Source: Streptomyces buecherae (lineage in GTDB: Bacteria > Actinomycetota > Actinomycetes > Streptomycetales > Streptomycetaceae). Taken from it: a DNA stretch of 64,000 bases. Shown in pieces: positions 60,619 to 64,000 of this stretch. The notes beneath the pieces are model-generated. The model saw only the letters and a program-made list of their open reading frames with translations. It did not search any database and was not told the origin of the DNA. Within the stretch, counting starts at the first letter, position 1. Every line of letters starts with the position of its first letter. A program made the position numbers and the translations under genes. The DNA is taken from assembly GCF_014295035.1 (NCBI RefSeq), contig NZ_CP060404.1, positions 4,000,501 to 4,064,500 of the forward strand, written 5' to 3'.

Positions 60619-61083
60619 TTAGCGGACGGACGGCGCCGGGGCCGAGGCCGGCGGCACCGGACGCGGGCTGTCGGGCTGGCCCGGGACGGCCGGGGCCGGG
60701 CGCGGGCTGCTCTGGTCGCCGGGCTCCAGGACCTCCGGGGCGGGGCGCGGGGCCGAGGGCCGGCCCGGGGCGTCCTGCGGCGCGGGCCTCGTGACCTCGC
60801 CCGGGGTGCCCGGCTTGGCCGGGGCCGGGGCCGGCGTACCGGGCTTCGGCGTACCCGGCTCGGCCGGGGCCGGCGCCGGCGTGCCCGGCTTCGGCGGCAC
60901 GGGCGCGGGCCGCGTGACCTCGGTCGGCGGGGTGTCCGGCGCCGAGTTGGCCGGCTTCGGGGCGGGCTTCGGACCGGAGTCGGCGCTCGCGACGGTGGCC
61001 CAGCCCCCCGCGGCCACGGCACCGCTGGCGGCGATGGAGAGGATCAGGCGGCGGGTGCGGCCCTTGAGTAGGCGCTTGGTCAT
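60619..61083 (-). CDS. secreted Pro-rich protein
   Basis: 154 residues. Residues 1-35 form a signal peptide (MTKRLLKGRTRRLILSIAAS then GAVAAGGWATVASADS). The mature part is almost wholly Pro, Ala, Gly, Lys and Thr, with repeats of the type KPGTPAPAPAEPGTP. It was not assigned to a family; a cell-wall spacer or surface protein is plausible. Divergent from the sigma factor gene. Confidence 0.65.
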   Translation of the reverse strand: MTKRLLKGRTRRLILSIAASGAVAAGGWATVASADSGPKPAPKPANSAPDTPPTEVTRPAPVPPKPGTPAPAPAEPGTPKPGTPAPAPAKPGTPGEVTRPAPQDAPGRPSAPRPAPEVLEPGDQSSPRPAPAVPGQPDSPRPVPPASAPAPSVR

Positions 61084-61302
61084 GGTGACTCCTCGTAGAT
61101 GCGGGGCCGGAGGCGTCCGGCCGTGCGCGGGGCCGCCGATCCCCCGGGCGGATCACGGCCTCGCGTGAGAGGAGTACGGGGGCGTGCGCCGGCGGGTTGC
61201 ACGGCGGGCGCGGAAATCTTTTTCGGGCCGGCGTGCAACCTCCGCCCGCCCCGCCCCGTATGGAAGAGGGGACGGCGCGATGCGGGTGGTGGGAGGCGGC
61301 GG

Positions 61303-61812
61303 GTGAGGGAAGCAGTCCGGGAGCGCGAGTTCCGGGAGTACGCCGAGGCGCGCCAGGCGCACCTGCGGCGCAACGCCTACCTGCTCTGCGGGGACTGGCA
61401 CCTCGCCCAGGACCTGACCCAGACCACGCTGATGAAGCTGTACGCGGCCTGGGGCCGGGTGCGCCGGGACGGCAACGTGGACGCGTACGCGCGCACCATC
61501 CTCACCCGGACCTTCATCGACCAGCACCGCAAGGGGCGGTGGCGCGAGGAGGCCGTGGAGGAGGTGCCGGAGGCGCCCGAGGCCGAGGCCGACGCGCCGG
61601 AGTTGCGGTTGGTGATGCGGTCCGCGCTGATGGAGCTTCCGCCGCGGTACCGGGCGGTGCTCGTACTGCGGTTCTGGGAGGACTGGAGCGTGGAGCAGAC
61701 GGCGGAGGCGTTGCGGGTGACCCCGGGTACGGTCAAGAGCCAGAGCGCGCGCGGGCTCAAGCGGCTGCGCGGGCTCGTCGAGGGCCTGGTGGGCGAGGGG
61801 AGCGGGCGGTGA
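61303..61812 (+). CDS. SigE-family (ECF) RNA polymerase sigma factor
   Basis: 169 residues from a GTG with GGGAGG upstream. Region 2 reads RRNAYLLCGDWHLAQDLTQT and YARTILTRTFIDQHRKGRW; region 4 reads LPPRYRAVLVLRFWEDWSVE and ALRVTPGTVKSQSARGLKRL. This is the SigE-family ECF pattern common in actinobacteria. The next gene overlaps it and is the likely anti-sigma partner. Confidence 0.92.
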   Translation: MREAVREREFREYAEARQAHLRRNAYLLCGDWHLAQDLTQTTLMKLYAAWGRVRRDGNVDAYARTILTRTFIDQHRKGRWREEAVEEVPEAPEAEADAPELRLVMRSALMELPPRYRAVLVLRFWEDWSVEQTAEALRVTPGTVKSQSARGLKRLRGLVEGLVGEGSGR

Positions 61813-62345
61813 GTCGGGACCGGGACGCGGGCGGCGCGCACGAGGGCGCCGAACTCCGCCACGCCTTCGCGGAGATCCTGGACTCCGCCCAGGAACCGCC
61901 GCTGACCAGCGTGGTCGACACGGCCGTGGCGGGCGGGCGGCGGATGCGCCGCCGGCGGGTCGCCGCGTCGGCGGCCGGCGTCGTCGCGGTCGCGGCGCTC
62001 ACGGTGGCCGCCGCCGTCGGGCTGCCCGGCACCGGGCCCGACCGTGACCAGCAGCCCCTGTCCCCGTCGGGCACCTCGCGGCCCGCCGCCACCTCACCGG
62101 TGCCCGAGCCCTCGCCGCCCACGCCGCCCACGGACGGGTCCCACCCCCAACCGCTCCCCACCGACCCCACCGACCCCACGACCCCGGGCACGCCGCCGGG
62201 CGCCGTGCACCCGCCCTCCGTCGCCACGCCCCGCACCCCGCCCGGCCCCCACTCGGACCCCGGCCCCGGCCCCGGCCCCGACCCCGGCTCCGGTCCCGAG
62301 GGCGTCGCGACGCCCGAGCGGCCGGGCACGCGGCCCGGGCCCTGA
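61809..62345 (+). CDS. membrane protein coupled to the sigma factor, putative anti-sigma
   Basis: 178 residues from a GTG overlapping the sigma-factor stop (GTGA). A short N-terminal cytoplasmic part (ELRHAFAEILDSAQEPPLTS) precedes one transmembrane helix (about residues 58-80, AASAAGVVAVAALTVAAAVG) and a long Pro-rich extracytoplasmic tail. Its place and topology are those of an anti-sigma or signalling partner of the SigE-like factor, but no anti-sigma domain was recognised. Confidence 0.72.
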   Translation: MSRDRDAGGAHEGAELRHAFAEILDSAQEPPLTSVVDTAVAGGRRMRRRRVAASAAGVVAVAALTVAAAVGLPGTGPDRDQQPLSPSGTSRPAATSPVPEPSPPTPPTDGSHPQPLPTDPTDPTTPGTPPGAVHPPSVATPRTPPGPHSDPGPGPGPDPGSGPEGVATPERPGTRPGP

Positions 62346-62357
62346 TCAGGGCCCGGG
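62334..62357 (+). terminator. 24-bp perfect palindrome over the stop codon
   Basis: A perfect 24-bp dyad centred on TGATCA, with CCCGGGCCC and GGGCCCGGG arms, overlaps the last codons and the TGA (62343-62345) of the sigma-partner gene. As RNA it forms a 10-12-bp stem and probably ends transcription. Confidence 0.62.
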
Positions 62358-62661
62358 TACGCGCGGGGTGGCGGTGCGGGACGGGTTCGGGACGGGTGCG
62401 GCCTGAGGGGACGGCCGAGCCGTACGGGACGTTGACGGCGGAGAGACATGGCATGACCATGTAAGAAACTCGACCCAGCGCCGCCCAACTCCACCCCCGC
62501 CCCGCCCCCCCACTCGCCCCGTACACCGCAGGCCGTACGTCGCGGACCGTGCGCCGCAAGCCGCACGTCGCGGGCCACGCGCCGTACGGACGCGCCGGGA
62601 ACCCACCCGCACCGGACAGCCGCGCGCGGGCGGGGGTCATCGAGGACGTGGAGGACCGCCC
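62358..62661. other. intergenic stretch before the last gene
   Basis: This 304-bp stretch presumably contains the promoter of the final gene. No gene, RNA or clear promoter boxes were seen in it. Confidence 0.4.
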
Positions 62662-64000
62662 GTGGTGCACAGTGATCCCGATACGCGGCACGGTGTGGTG
62701 CTCGCGGCACGGCGCCACCTCGCCGACGGTGGCAGCCTCGTGCTGTACGGGCCGCGCGGCGCCGGCAAGTCGTACGTCCTGCGCGGGCTGGTCGAGGGCG
62801 CGCGGGACCACGCGGGAACGGTCCTGTGGTCGGAGCCCGGCGCGGCCGAGCGTCCGTTGCCGTACGCCACGCTCGCCGACCTCCTCGACCCGCTGCCCGA
62901 CGACGCGCTGGCCGCGCTGCCGCCACCGCAACGCTCCGCGCTGCGCGCCGCGTTGCGCCGCGAGCGGCCCGCGCCGGACGGGCCCGACCCGCTCGGGGTG
63001 CGGCTGGGGCTGCTGGCCCTGTTGCGGGGGCTGACCGCGCGCGGGCCGGTGCTGCTCGCCGTGGACGGGGCGCACTGCGTGGACGAGCCGAGCGCGCAGA
63101 CGCTGGCGTACGCCGCCCGGCGGCTCGGGCCGGCGCGGGTACGGGCCGTGGTGACCGAGACCGTGGGCGCCAGCGGCGGGCCGCCGCTGGGCGTCGCGCT
63201 CTGCCCGGGCCAGGTGCTCGTGCGCGAGCTGCCCGCGCCCGGGGTGTCCGAACTGCGCGCGGTGCTCGACCGCCACACCACCAGGAAGCTGCCGCACTGG
63301 CTGGTCCGGCGCGTGCACGAGGCGTGCGAGGGCGATCTGCTCGACGCGCTGGAGGTCGTCCGCCTGCTCGAAGGGCGCCCCGAACTCCCCTCCCGCGACC
63401 AGCCGTTACCCGTGCCCGAGCGGATCGGCACACGGGCGGCGGAGCGGCTGGCGCGGGTGGAGCCGGCCGGGCGCGGCGTGCTGCTGCTGGTGGCCGCGGC
63501 CCGACGCGGCCCGGTGGAGCTGGAGTTGCTGCGCGCGGCGGCCCGCGCGGTGGTCACGGACACCGGCACGCCGACCGGCGACCACGCCCCGGCGCTCGCG
63601 CACGCCCCCACCCTCTCCGCACCCGATGCCTCCGCATCCGGTGCCTCCGCGCCCCACGCCTTCGCCTCCGACACCTCGTCGCCCGCCACCCCCGGGCCGG
63701 GAGTTCCCACGTCCGGTGCCTCCACGTCGCACGCCTCCACGTCACACACCCGCACGTCCGGGGTCTCCGCGTCGCACGCCTCCGCGTCCGGTGTCTCCAC
63801 GTCCGGCGCCGGCCTACGGGGTGCGGGCGCGGGTGACGCGTCCGCGCGGGCCGGGGCCGTGCTCGTGCCGGCCGCTCCGGACGGGCTGGTCGAGCGCGCG
63901 GTCGCGCAGGCCGTGGCGGCGGGGTTGCTCGTCGTCTCCGACGACGGGGTCGCGGTGCGCTTCGCGCATCCGCTGTACGCGAGTGCCCTCTACGCCGCCG
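62662..64000 (+). CDS. large ATP-binding (LuxR/LAL-type) regulator, 5' part
   Basis: The frame is open to the window end, giving at least 446 residues; GGAGG lies about ten bases before tandem GTG codons at 62662 and 62665. Residues 26-45 hold the Walker A LVLYGPRGAGKSYVLRGLVE; LLAVDGAHCVDEPSAQTLAY is the Walker B (D-G in place of D-D). A Ser/Ala/Thr-rich insert (SGASAPHAFASDTSSPATPG and similar, about residues 315-385) interrupts the ATPase region. The likely full protein is a LuxR-family regulator of the LAL type, but the C-terminal DNA-binding domain is outside the window. Confidence 0.8.
   Translation, partial: MVHSDPDTRHGVVLAARRHLADGGSLVLYGPRGAGKSYVLRGLVEGARDHAGTVLWSEPGAAERPLPYATLADLLDPLPDDALAALPPPQRSALRAALRRERPAPDGPDPLGVRLGLLALLRGLTARGPVLLAVDGAHCVDEPSAQTLAYAARRLGPARVRAVVTETVGASGGPPLGVALCPGQVLVRELPAPGVSELRAVLDRHTTRKLPHWLVRRVHEACEGDLLDALEVVRLLEGRPELPSRDQPLPVPERIGTRAAERLARVEPAGRGVLLLVAAARRGPVELELLRAAARAVVTDTGTPTGDHAPALAHAPTLSAPDASASGASAPHAFASDTSSPATPGPGVPTSGASTSHASTSHTRTSGVSASHASASGVSTSGAGLRGAGAGDASARAGAVLVPAAPDGLVERAVAQAVAAGLLVVSDDGVAVRFAHPLYASALYAA

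Overview
The window is very GC-rich (about 70% or more) and uses GTG starts and GC-ending codons freely. Its gene families are typical of Streptomyces or a close relative: an actinobacterial type VII secretion (T7SS/ESX) locus, a type I-E CRISPR-Cas operon with GC-rich repeats, BlaI/M56, TerD, PucR and TPR-type regulators, and a SigE-family sigma factor. No rRNA or complete tRNA gene was seen.

Layout. 1-1.2 kb: the 3' end of a SpoIIE-type phosphatase gene and a small membrane protein. 1.5-15.5 kb: a leftward T7SS locus with a DUF6177 protein, the three-domain ATPase EccC, a MinD-like ATPase, EccD, a small membrane protein, a polymorphic toxin with its immunity gene, and three small ESX-type proteins. 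15.8-24.6 kb: a leftward type I-E operon (cas3, cas8e, cse2, cas7e, cas5e, cas6e) without cas1 or cas2. Divergent from cas3 across 81 bp is a two-gene unit (24.7-26.9 kb): a reverse-transcriptase-like protein and an AbiEii-like nucleotidyltransferase. This is the best candidate here for an undescribed defence system. A DUF4157 (eCIS core) putative toxin follows at 27.1-28.9 kb. 29.0-32.5 kb: a tightly coupled three-gene operon (cupin-like, membrane-anchored unknown, unknown). 32.8-36.4 kb: BlaI/M56, TerD, a decayed CRISPR remnant and a PucR regulator. 36.7-45.2 kb: an NfeD-like membrane protein, a flotillin and a 1744-residue AAA+ ATPase, probably one membrane/stress module.

45.2-50.6 kb is an accessory patch. 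It has two CRISPR arrays with collinear, homologous leaders, two orphan antitoxin-like genes, a Uma2 nuclease, an APH-family kinase, a 49-nt 3' fragment of a tRNA-Arg gene that looks like an integration scar, a tiny Cys-rich protein, and an operon with a degenerate NUDIX protein. 50.7-53.1 kb holds two TPR regulators, the second missing its DNA-binding N-terminus. 53-60 kb is ordinary chromosomal content: YdcF, TetR, acetyltransferases, SRPBCC, a quinone-oxidoreductase-like protein, and an NmrA-like protein divergent from an AraC regulator. 60.6-64 kb: a secreted Pro-rich protein, a SigE-family sigma factor with its coupled partner, and the start of a large ATP-binding regulator cut by the window end.

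How the parts may fit together. The Cas operon supplies interference only, and the arrays are 11-25 kb away with matching 61-bp periodicity, so adaptation genes must be elsewhere or lost. T7SS toxin/immunity, the DUF4157 protein, CRISPR-Cas, the RT/nucleotidyltransferase pair and the antitoxin relics make 10-50 kb look like a conflict and defence neighbourhood. All functional calls come from reading motifs by eye; no database search was run.
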